The position numbers and the translations under genes were made by a program. Of a stretch of DNA of 64,000 bases, positions 56,637 to 64,000 are shown in pieces. Positions within the stretch are counted from its first letter, which is position 1, and the number at the start of each line of letters is the position of its first letter. The notes beneath the pieces were generated by a model, which worked only from the letters and a program-made list of their open reading frames with translations, was not told where the DNA came from and did no database searches. Source of the DNA: Veillonella nakazawae (lineage in GTDB: Bacteria > Bacillota > Negativicutes > Veillonellales > Veillonellaceae); contig NZ_AP022321.1 of the NCBI RefSeq assembly GCF_013393365.1, positions 1,936,501 to 2,000,500 on the forward strand, read 5' to 3'.

Positions 56637-56725
56637 ACTAACCTCCAAAAGCCTTCACCCTCTAGGCCCCATTAGAGTTAATTATATCACGTTTTAAGGC
56701 ATCTAAAAATATGTATGAGACAAAA

Positions 56726-56767
56726 AAAGGCTATACTAATCATGATACACATATTAGTATAGCCTTT
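56726..56767 (-). terminator. Terminator
   Basis: 15-bp stem AAAGGCTATACTAAT/ATTAGTATAGCCTTT and a long T run on the minus strand, behind the small membrane-protein gene at 56854. Confidence 0.88.
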
Positions 56768-56853
56768 AACTTTGCTTTAATTTTGCTTCTATTTTGCCTT
56801 TGCTGATCCTTAATTCCGTCATGATTTAATCATAGCATGACCATAAGTATGAT

Positions 56854-57114
56854 TTATTGATCTTTTTTAAGGAATTTCACAAGTATGCCACCGATTGTTA
56901 AGGATAAACCGAAGCCACTACAGAACATACCGATGGAATACATCCACGCATAGGTTTGATTGTTAGAGGAAATTGCTTTAGCTGCATCTCGTGCATTAGT
57001 AGCATTTCTTGCAATTTCCAAATTCGTTGTAGCAGGATCTGGATTCAACAATAAGATAATAACACCTATGATTAAAACAACTACACCAACGGGTAACAAC
57101 ATTTTTTTACTCAT
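56854..57114 (-). CDS. Small two-helix membrane protein
   Basis: 86 aa: helix at about 5-25 (LLPVGVVVLIIGVIILLL), a polar stretch with NLEIARNATNARDAAKAI, and a second helix at about 58-78. No family recognised. ATG 57114 behind AAAGAGGG. Follows the DUF3829 lipoprotein gene by about 48 bp; possibly cotranscribed. Confidence 0.65.
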   Translation of the reverse strand: MSKKMLLPVGVVVLIIGVIILLLNPDPATTNLEIARNATNARDAAKAISSNNQTYAWMYSIGMFCSGFGLSLTIGGILVKFLKKDQ

Positions 57115-57162
57115 TTTAAGACCCTCTTTAACATTATACGAAACGGTATATACCATTAGATA

Positions 57163-58053
57163 TTATTTATCAAGTTTGTTCATATCCAAACGATTCATAC
57201 TGCCAATAAAGCTATTATAGGATTCAACCATATCATTATAATGGTCATTTGTTTGGTCACCTAAGAATGTACGAATTCTACCAATAGCTGTATTTAATGA
57301 ATTCTTAGTACTGTTATATTCCGGACTAGTAATACTACTGGATACATCCATGATACCTTGCAACTCTTGGTTAGCCGCATTTACATCAATTTGCTTGCCT
57401 TCTTCAAAGCCATCCAATAATGCAGTTAAACGTAAATGAACTTCTTGAGCTGCCGCTGCATTTTTCTTACCAGAATCCTTAAGTTCTTTCAATTGTTCTT
57501 GTTGATTTTCTGTATTATGTTTGTGAATTACTGTGTCTAGTTGATTATACGCTGCATAGAACTGATCATATAATTGAACGTATTTAGGTCCTAATTGTTG
57601 TTCCTTAGCATAATTATCTGCTTGATATGAATTAGTTTCGTAGTACGTATCCAATTCACTGGCTACTGGTACAATATCCTTTAATACAGCCAATACATTA
57701 TCTAAAGGTTCTTTCATATCATCATATGGCACGCCAGCATCCTTAGCGGCTTGTAAGTTCTTTTGTAAAGAATCAAAATGTGGTGCCATAAAGCTTGTTA
57801 AATGTTGACCTTCTCTTAGTTTTTGAATGTCTGGGCCGATAGCATAGCCAAAGCGCACTGTATGACTGTTAAAATCGCCAACGGCTTTAATGTAGTTGTT
57901 AAACACTTTAACGTCATCTTGTGATTTCTTTTGAACACCTTGTTGTACGCTATTGGCAACCTTAGAAACACTACATCCTGTCAAGAATAATGGTGCTGTT
58001 AGAGTTGATGCGCACAATACTACTGTTAGCATTTTCTTTACTAGTGGTTTCAT
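57163..58053 (-). CDS. DUF3829 lipoprotein
   Basis: 296-aa lipoprotein: signal peptide with lipobox LFLTGC, mature Cys at 27. The rest is helical with the DUF3829 pattern (FNNYIKAVGDFNSHTVRFGYAIG; then helices with DVLP..ELDTYYET-like spacing). Role unknown; likely faces the periplasm. An IS1249-like copy begins 71 bp upstream of its start, so the native promoter may be displaced. Confidence 0.85.
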   Translation of the reverse strand: MKPLVKKMLTVVLCASTLTAPLFLTGCSVSKVANSVQQGVQKKSQDDVKVFNNYIKAVGDFNSHTVRFGYAIGPDIQKLREGQHLTSFMAPHFDSLQKNLQAAKDAGVPYDDMKEPLDNVLAVLKDIVPVASELDTYYETNSYQADNYAKEQQLGPKYVQLYDQFYAAYNQLDTVIHKHNTENQQEQLKELKDSGKKNAAAAQEVHLRLTALLDGFEEGKQIDVNAANQELQGIMDVSSSITSPEYNSTKNSLNTAIGRIRTFLGDQTNDHYNDMVESYNSFIGSMNRLDMNKLDK

Positions 58054-58124
58054 AATGACCCTCTCTTTTTAATCACATACAAGTAACAATCTATGATTAA
58101 ATTATATATCATATATGATATTTA

Positions 58125-59461
58125 GGGTTATAGGACAAAAAGTGTGTGTGACTAATCCCAATAAGTTGGAAAATCTGTAGACATATGTAGCTCATTCCAA
58201 ACAGGAGCATCACCCCATTGAGGTATTGAGCGATCTATTTGGCAATAATCAGATAACCGTTTGTAGATAGCAGCAATCGATTCATCTGTAGGCATACAAT
58301 TTAATATATCTGAAATAGAAAGCGGTCTTGGTGAGTGCATATAGCACCACCAATAGACCGCTTTTAGTCTTCTTTCAAGTGAAAGGCCCCTATGAGATCG
58401 TAACATACTTCTTAGTTGAGCATTTACTCCACCTTCAATACGATTATTTGTTGTAGGTACTATAATATCAATACATTCCAAAAATGTAAATAAAGTTTGT
58501 TGCCTAATCAGACGCCATAATGATGATTCGGCTTTAAGCAAACGCTCATGTGTAGAGCGTTTGTTTCCGAATTCATCAATCGTCATTTCTCGTAAAAAAT
58601 CAGAATATGTCATTCGCCACGCTGAAAGTTCATTAATCCATACAAGAGCTTGATCCATTGTTTTCACATTAAATAAATCTTTAGCCAGAGTATAAAGATC
58701 CTTTCCTGCTAACGTTTTAGGTCTACTTGTCGTATATCGTCTAACCTGACAAAAAATGTGAAACAAGCATCTTTGGTGACTGCTATGAGGCCAAACTTTA
58801 CGTAATGCTTTAGGCAAACCATTAGCACCATCAGACACAACAACTTTAGGTTCGGCAATCCGTTCCATTAAACACTGCCAAGCTCTAGCATGCTCATAAC
58901 GACAGACATACCATCCTAGAACATGAGTATCATTGCAACAAATCAAAACACATAAATTCCTAGCTAAGTAAATTCCATCAAGATATACCACATCATGTAC
59001 TTCTTCCACTTTTGGTGGCAATGGCCATATGGACCAAAATTTAGCGGTTTTACGCCTGAATGTACGACCTTTACCAGGCATATCAGCTTGAATATTGGTG
59101 CTGAATAACCAATTCAAGAATAGGCTTAACTCTTTACTTAAATTATTAATTTTAACGGTAAATGCCACCTTACAATGTTTGCAAAACCAACGCTGAGAAC
59201 CAGATTTTAAAACACCGTGTTTAATGCATGTTTCATTACAATCAGGACATTTTATTTGTCGCATAAACTCTTCCTCCATATTTGTTTATATATAGGAAGA
59301 TATAACCTCATTTTAGTCAGTAATTACAAGGGTTAATTGATGTTTTCACCCACACTTTTTGTCCACCCTCAAACTTCTCCAAAAAAAGATTAAACCCTTA
59401 TAACACTAGTAAATATCTAGTGTTATAAGGGTTTTTACACACACTTTTTGTCCTATAAGCC
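58125..59461 (-). mobile_element. IS1249-like element (IS256 family), copy 2
   Basis: 1337 bp, same ends as copy 1. The 8-bp target duplication GATATTTA is intact at 58117-58124 and 59462-59469. It lies between the DUF3829 lipoprotein gene and meaB, upstream of the former. Its transcription direction is the same as that lipoprotein gene, so an outward promoter could drive it. Confidence 0.95.
58152..59279 (-). CDS. IS1249-like transposase, copy 2
   Basis: 375 aa, identical to the copy at 19661 except for one residue seen (IIVPTTNN here, ITVPTTNN there). Zinc ribbon, then the mutator DDE core. Intact and presumably active. Confidence 0.9.
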   Translation of the reverse strand: MEEEFMRQIKCPDCNETCIKHGVLKSGSQRWFCKHCKVAFTVKINNLSKELSLFLNWLFSTNIQADMPGKGRTFRRKTAKFWSIWPLPPKVEEVHDVVYLDGIYLARNLCVLICCNDTHVLGWYVCRYEHARAWQCLMERIAEPKVVVSDGANGLPKALRKVWPHSSHQRCLFHIFCQVRRYTTSRPKTLAGKDLYTLAKDLFNVKTMDQALVWINELSAWRMTYSDFLREMTIDEFGNKRSTHERLLKAESSLWRLIRQQTLFTFLECIDIIVPTTNNRIEGGVNAQLRSMLRSHRGLSLERRLKAVYWWCYMHSPRPLSISDILNCMPTDESIAAIYKRLSDYCQIDRSIPQWGDAPVWNELHMSTDFPTYWD

Positions 59462-59531
59462 GATATTTATGAAAGTATCAACCGTGTTTTTTATGAAATT
59501 TGTTTCATGAATATGCTTTCACAGGCACATA

Positions 59532-59596
59532 AAAAGGCATAGTATACATCTTCATTGGGCTAAACCCAATAGTAATGTTTATACTATGCCTTTTCT
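59532..59596 (-). terminator. Terminator of the mut-meaB operon
   Basis: Branched hairpin: outer stem AAAAGGCATAGTATA/TATACTATGCCTTTT, inner stem ATTGGGTTTAGCCCAAT; T run on the minus strand. Confidence 0.85.
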
Positions 59597-59693
59597 GGAT
59601 ACATCTTATATGTCTAAATCAGTATGATAGCTAATCGGAGTGTCTTAATAGATAAGTTATGCCATCTTATCAAATAGGTATGTAGCTATCTAC

Positions 59694-60938
59694 TCATTTA
59701 ATAGACTTGTCAAAAACCCCAATTAATTCTTCAACGGCTTGAGATTCGCTCATTTCACCGTCTAAAACAGCTGCTTCGACTTCGCCCATACGACCTTGAA
59801 TGACTACATTATTAAAGAATAGGTTGTGCAAGTGTTCGTCAATCATATCACGTACCCAACGGAGGGATTGTTCTTGACGGCGTTTTAAGAAGACGCCATT
59901 TTCTTTACCTTGTTCAGCAAATTCTTGGATTACATCCCACAATTCGTCGAGACCATCCTTCGTAACAGCTGAACAAGTATAGGCTTGTGTTTTCCATTTT
60001 TCCGTAGCTGGACGGATGTAATGTAACATCCGATCGTAATCGCTACGAGCGATGAGAGCACGCTTGAGGTTGTCCCCATCAGCCTTGTTAACCACAATAG
60101 CATCAGCCAGCTCCATAACGCCTTTTTTGATGCCTTGCAATTCATCGCCTGCACCAGTTAAGACGATGAGCATAAAGAAGTCTACCATGGAGCGCACAGT
60201 GACTTCGCTTTGCCCAACCCCTACGGTTTCGACGAGAATAATATCGTACCCAGCAGCCTCGCAAAGTAGCATCGTTTCTCTACTTTTACGAGCCACACCG
60301 CCTAGTGTACCACCAGCCGGCGACGGACGAATATAGGCTTCAGGATGTTTCGTCAACGTTTCCATCCGCGTTTTATCGCCCAAAATACTGCCTTTTGTGA
60401 CTTGGCTTGTAGGGTCTACAGCGAGTACGGCAACCTTGTAACCAGCTTCAATGAGCATGTTGCCAAAGGCTTCAATAAATGTACTTTTACCGGCCCCAGG
60501 CACACCAGTAATACCGATGCGCAACGCCTTGCCCGTGCGAGGCAATACGGCTTGCAATACTTGTTGAGCTAGTTTGAAATGGTCCTTATTATTACTTTCT
60601 ACTAATGTGATAGCCCGTGAAAGTATAACGCGGTCCCCCTGCTCGATACCGCGTACATAATCAGCGACAGTTAACTTCTTTCGCCGCTGTACGGGACGTA
60701 CCGACGGAGCCAGATGAGCAGAGCTAGACAAGAGGCCGTCGTGCATTTCCTTGACGCCTTTCATCACGTGACACGCAAAGGTATCATCTTTTTTCGCATC
60801 TTCTGGCACCCAGTCGGGACGATACGTACTACCCTCGGCATTTGCGTTTTTTACACCTAATTCAGGGGCGCTACTTTCACCAGTGGCAACCTGTGTATTA
60901 CGCAATATATCCGGAGTAGGCCGTTTATTATCAGTCAT
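59694..60938 (-). CDS. meaB: Methylmalonyl-CoA mutase-associated GTPase MeaB
   Basis: 414-aa G3E GTPase that guards B12 loading and reactivation of methylmalonyl-CoA mutase. Walker [14 protein letters not shown], switch regions [21 protein letters not shown] and [13 protein letters not shown], and base-recognition VVNKADGDN are all present. An N-terminal extension of about 85 residues precedes the usual start of the family ([10 protein letters not shown]). It overlaps the mutase gene by 8 bp, so both are translated from one message. Confidence 0.95.
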   Translation of the reverse strand: MTDNKRPTPDILRNTQVATGESSAPELGVKNANAEGSTYRPDWVPEDAKKDDTFACHVMKGVKEMHDGLLSSSAHLAPSVRPVQRRKKLTVADYVRGIEQGDRVILSRAITLVESNNKDHFKLAQQVLQAVLPRTGKALRIGITGVPGAGKSTFIEAFGNMLIEAGYKVAVLAVDPTSQVTKGSILGDKTRMETLTKHPEAYIRPSPAGGTLGGVARKSRETMLLCEAAGYDIILVETVGVGQSEVTVRSMVDFFMLIVLTGAGDELQGIKKGVMELADAIVVNKADGDNLKRALIARSDYDRMLHYIRPATEKWKTQAYTCSAVTKDGLDELWDVIQEFAEQGKENGVFLKRRQEQSLRWVRDMIDEHLHNLFFNNVVIQGRMGEVEAAVLDGEMSESQAVEELIGVFDKSIK

Positions 60939-63120
60939 TGCCTTCGTCTTGAACGTGGCTAGTCAATGTTTCTAGTAATTTTTTCGCCGCTACTGGCAAA
61001 ACTGTACCAGGGCCAAAGATAGCCACTGCGCCATGTTCGCGTAGGAACTCATAGTCCTGAGCAGGGATTACGCCACCGATGGCAACCAAAATATCTCCAC
61101 GACCTCGCTTGTTGAGTTCTTCTACAAGTTGAGGTAACAATGTTTTGTGACCTGCCGCAAGGGAACTGAAGCCGACGATATGAACGTCATTATCCACCGC
61201 ATCTTGCGCTGTTTCTTCTGGCGTTTGGAACAAAGGTCCGATATCTACGTCAAAGCCCATATCCGCGAAGGATGTAGCGATAACTTTGGCACCGCGGTCA
61301 TGACCGTCTTGGCCCATCTTCGCAATCATAATACGAGGGCGACGACCTTCGAGTTCTTCGAAATCATCTGCCATTTGGCGAACTTCTTTGATAACATCAT
61401 CATCTTCATATTCACTAGAATATACGCCAGAAATAGAGCGGATAACTGCTTTATGACGGCCACAAACCTTTTCAACAGCAAAGGAAATTTCACCCAAGGA
61501 TGCACGAGCACGAGCGGCTTCAAGCGCAAGAGCAAGCAAGTTGCCTTCCCCGGATTCTGTAGCATTTGTAATCGCTTCGAGACAGGATTGAACCTTATCT
61601 TCGTCACGGTTAGCACGCAATTGTTCGAGACGACGAATTTGCGCTTCCCGTACAGCTGTGTTATCTACGTCTAAGATATCCAATGGATCTTCTTTATCTA
61701 GACGATATTTATTGATACCGATAATCGCTTCACGGCCAGAGTCGATACGAGCTTGGCGACGAGCTGCCGCTTCTTCGATACGCATCTTAGGAAGACCAGT
61801 ATCAATCGCTTTCGCCATACCACCAAGGGATTCGATTTCTTGGATATGACCCCAAGCACGACGGATCAATTCATCAGTCAAGGCTTCTACATAATAGGAA
61901 CCGCCCCATGGGTCGATAACTTTACATACCTTAGTTTCGTCTTGGATGTAAAGCTGAGTATTACGAGCAATACGCGCGGAGAAGTCCGTAGGTAACGCGA
62001 TGGCTTCATCAAGCGCATTTGTATGTAAGGATTGTGTATGGCCCAAAGCGGCACCCATTGCTTCCATACATGTACGAGCTACGTTGTTGAATGGATCTTG
62101 TTCTGTCAAAGACCACCCAGATGTTTGGCTATGTGTACGAAGTGCCATTGATTTTGGATTTTCAGAACCGAAGCTCTTAATAATCTTAGCCCACAACATA
62201 CGAGCTGCACGCATTTTCGCTACTTCCATGAAGTAGTTTTTACCGATTGCCCAGAAGAAGGACAAACGTGGAGCGAATTTATCTACGTGAAGGCCTGCAT
62301 TTACACCGGTACGGATGTATTCAAGACCATCGGCCAATGTGTAACCTAATTCGATATCTGCAGTAGCGCCTGCTTCTTGCATATGATAGCCAGAAATGGA
62401 GATACTGTTGAACTTAGGCATGTACTGAGAAGTGTAAGCAAAGATATCGCCGATGATGCGCATGGACGTAGCTGGAGGGTAAATATAGGTATTACGTACC
62501 ATGAACTCTTTCAAGATATCATTTTGGATTGTACCAGCCATAACCTTTTTATCAACGCCTTGTTCTTCACCAGCTAGGATATAGAACGCCATGACAGGCA
62601 ATACGGCGCCGTTCATTGTCATGGATACGGACATTTGGTCAAGAGGAATACCGGAGAATAGAATTTCCATATCGAGGATGGAATCTACCGCAACACCTGC
62701 TTTACCAACGTCACCTACTACGCGAGGATGGTCGGAGTCGTAACCACGGTGTGTGGCAAGGTCAAAGGCGATAGATAAACCTTTTTGGCCCGCTGCCAAG
62801 TTACGACGGTAAAACGCATTGGATTCTTCTGCTGTGGAGAAACCAGCGTACTGACGTACTGTCCAAGGACGAGTAACATACATTGTGGAATAAGGTCCAC
62901 GCAAGAATGGAGGTACACCAGCCATATAGTCAAGGTGTGTCATACCTTCATAATCCATCTCTGTGTAGAGAGGTTTTAGTTGGATTTGCTCCATTGTCGT
63001 ATTATATAAATCTTCAAAGCTTTTTCCTGTTTCTTTTTGAAGTTCAGCAAGCCATGCATCGCGAGATGTCGGCGACTGAGATCCCAAGCCAAGAGAGGAG
63101 AAGTCTGGATTTTTAAACAT
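60931..63120 (-). CDS. mutB: Methylmalonyl-CoA mutase large subunit
   Basis: 729 aa. A TIM-barrel catalytic domain ([51 protein letters not shown]) and a C-terminal B12 domain with the base-off motif [13 protein letters not shown] (axial His) and [10 protein letters not shown]. Converts succinyl-CoA to methylmalonyl-CoA in propionate formation. ATG 63120 ([11 protein letters not shown]) is chosen over an upstream frame start because GGGATGTG-type spacing and homologue length fit. It lies four bases after mutA. Confidence 0.97.
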   Translation of the reverse strand: MFKNPDFSSLGLGSQSPTSRDAWLAELQKETGKSFEDLYNTTMEQIQLKPLYTEMDYEGMTHLDYMAGVPPFLRGPYSTMYVTRPWTVRQYAGFSTAEESNAFYRRNLAAGQKGLSIAFDLATHRGYDSDHPRVVGDVGKAGVAVDSILDMEILFSGIPLDQMSVSMTMNGAVLPVMAFYILAGEEQGVDKKVMAGTIQNDILKEFMVRNTYIYPPATSMRIIGDIFAYTSQYMPKFNSISISGYHMQEAGATADIELGYTLADGLEYIRTGVNAGLHVDKFAPRLSFFWAIGKNYFMEVAKMRAARMLWAKIIKSFGSENPKSMALRTHSQTSGWSLTEQDPFNNVARTCMEAMGAALGHTQSLHTNALDEAIALPTDFSARIARNTQLYIQDETKVCKVIDPWGGSYYVEALTDELIRRAWGHIQEIESLGGMAKAIDTGLPKMRIEEAAARRQARIDSGREAIIGINKYRLDKEDPLDILDVDNTAVREAQIRRLEQLRANRDEDKVQSCLEAITNATESGEGNLLALALEAARARASLGEISFAVEKVCGRHKAVIRSISGVYSSEYEDDDVIKEVRQMADDFEELEGRRPRIMIAKMGQDGHDRGAKVIATSFADMGFDVDIGPLFQTPEETAQDAVDNDVHIVGFSSLAAGHKTLLPQLVEELNKRGRGDILVAIGGVIPAQDYEFLREHGAVAIFGPGTVLPVAAKKLLETLTSHVQDEGND

Positions 63121-63124
63121 GAGC

Positions 63125-64000
63125 TCACATCCCTTTCTTATCTTGTAACGTATGTAAGATTTCGTAGCAATTTGCACGAACGGAAATGAAGTCGTCTACG
63201 CCAGCTTCACGGTATACAGGCTCAAGGTCCTTAGGAGGTGCCCCTGCCAAAATAACTGTTACATTCGGCATAGTTTCTTTCAACTCTTTAGCGAGTGGTG
63301 GTACTAACTCAGGATATGTATCATCTGTGGAACAGATAACCACAACATCGGCACCACTTTCACGGGCAGCCTTCGCCGCATCAGCCGTTGTTTCATGGCC
63401 ATCATTTTTAATAACTTCAAAAGCACCTACTTCGAAGAAGCCTGTGGAGAAGTCCGCACGAGGTTTATGTTGAGGGATTGGGCCCATATTTGCCAAGAAT
63501 ACCTTCACATTATCTTTCGTACGTTGTTTATACGATTCCGTACGCATACGGAGGGCTTCAAATTGTTCAGTCCAGCGATGTGCAATAATTGGTTCGATTG
63601 TTTCAGAAGAAATATCGCCTGCATCTAAAGCCTTACGGATTTGGCGGATTGTCAATTTTTGTAATGCCCCAAGCTCAATAAGACCAATCAACGCACCTGG
63701 TTCTGTTGTACTTGCTTCTAGAGTAGCCTGTGCTTTCACAACTGCATCAGTCTCTGCACCTGCCAAGTACTCATCAATTTGAGCAGCTCGTTTTTGACAC
63801 AATGTTTCTTGATTTTCTGGTTTAGGATCAAGTAACTCTTCTGTCATATTCGCATACATATTGTTACCAACTGCTACGTCCTTACGGAATGCAAGGTTCT
63901 TAAAGCGTTCATCGAGGATGGCTTTCACTTGAGCTTGAGGATAGCCTTCTTTCAATGCGGCAATGATGCCACCTTTAGACTCGATTGTTTGGAACTCAGA
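63125..64000 (-). CDS. mutA: Methylmalonyl-CoA mutase small subunit (C-terminal part)
   Basis: Partner of the large subunit in the heterodimeric mutase; structural, with a degenerate B12 domain ([41 protein letters not shown]) lacking the DxHxxG His. The frame is open through the window end, so the N-terminal part is outside; about 291 residues are visible. First visible gene of the mutA-mutB-meaB operon. Confidence 0.93.
   Translation of the reverse strand, partial: SEFQTIESKGGIIAALKEGYPQAQVKAILDERFKNLAFRKDVAVGNNMYANMTEELLDPKPENQETLCQKRAAQIDEYLAGAETDAVVKAQATLEASTTEPGALIGLIELGALQKLTIRQIRKALDAGDISSETIEPIIAHRWTEQFEALRMRTESYKQRTKDNVKVFLANMGPIPQHKPRADFSTGFFEVGAFEVIKNDGHETTADAAKAARESGADVVVICSTDDTYPELVPPLAKELKETMPNVTVILAGAPPKDLEPVYREAGVDDFISVRANCYEILHTLQDKKGM

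Overview
The window looks like Veillonella (Negativicutes, a diderm Firmicute), judged from protein content and about 40% GC; I could run no database search. The evidence is metabolic and structural together: a fumarate reductase/succinate dehydrogenase flavoprotein (left edge), a malic/malolactic-type enzyme, methylmalonyl-CoA mutase with its MeaB chaperone (right edge), phosphate acetyltransferase, a TonB-ExbB-ExbD operon and a trimeric autotransporter adhesin. These fit an anaerobe that takes lactate or malate through fumarate and succinate to propionate and still has an outer membrane.

Layout. 1-9 kb: frd/sdhA start, a two-component system, two overlapping DUF445 membrane genes, a metallo-beta-lactamase-fold hydrolase, and an HxlR regulator divergent from an NAD(P)-binding reductase. 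9-19 kb: pta, a DUF4143-type ATPase behind three 16-bp sites spaced exactly 40 bp, a LUD protein, a GltA-like oxidoreductase, a PatB/MalY lyase and a DUF438/hemerythrin/PAS sensor. 19-21 kb: sodA split by a 1337-bp IS1249-like (IS256 family) element with an 8-bp target duplication. 21-26 kb: small housekeeping genes, a MerR switch with a 19-bp promoter spacer, a type I toxin-antitoxin locus missed by ORF calling (23-aa toxin plus antisense RNA), a RelE/Phd pair and an ECF S component. 26-33 kb: ten co-directional genes for mostly acidic, poorly known cytosolic proteins, resembling a polyimmunity locus. 33-35 kb: the adhesin.

35-41.5 kb is the most unusual part. It holds an IS200-like element, an eight-codon remnant of cas1, an intact 1064-aa Cas9, an IS30 element inserted at the likely cas9 transcription start, a CRISPR array (seven repeats, two of them decayed), a truncated second anti-repeat, a canonical tracrRNA with its own promoter and terminator and, directly behind tRNA-Arg(CCU), an RNA that looks like a natural single-guide RNA: a 21-nt guide-like segment, a shortened repeat, a GUGA tetraloop, an anti-repeat, a nexus hairpin and a terminator. 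Several changes between this RNA and the crRNA:tracrRNA pair are compensatory. The system appears unable to acquire spacers, but its effector and RNAs look intact, so a regulatory role is possible.

41.5-64 kb: class C acid phosphatase, heme catalase (the intact oxidative-stress enzyme beside the broken sodA), dinB with an ArsR regulator, purA, an MFS transporter, purB, the malic enzyme flanked by near-identical hairpins, tonB-exbD-exbB, a DUF3829 lipoprotein with a second IS1249-like copy upstream, and meaB-mutB-mutA (cut by the window end).

A genome-wide signal also shows: the heptamer GTGAAAG occurs about 43 times on both strands by hand count, against roughly 8 expected. It is almost absent from the 31-42 kb adhesin/CRISPR/IS block, as a species uptake or Chi-like sequence would be from recently acquired DNA.
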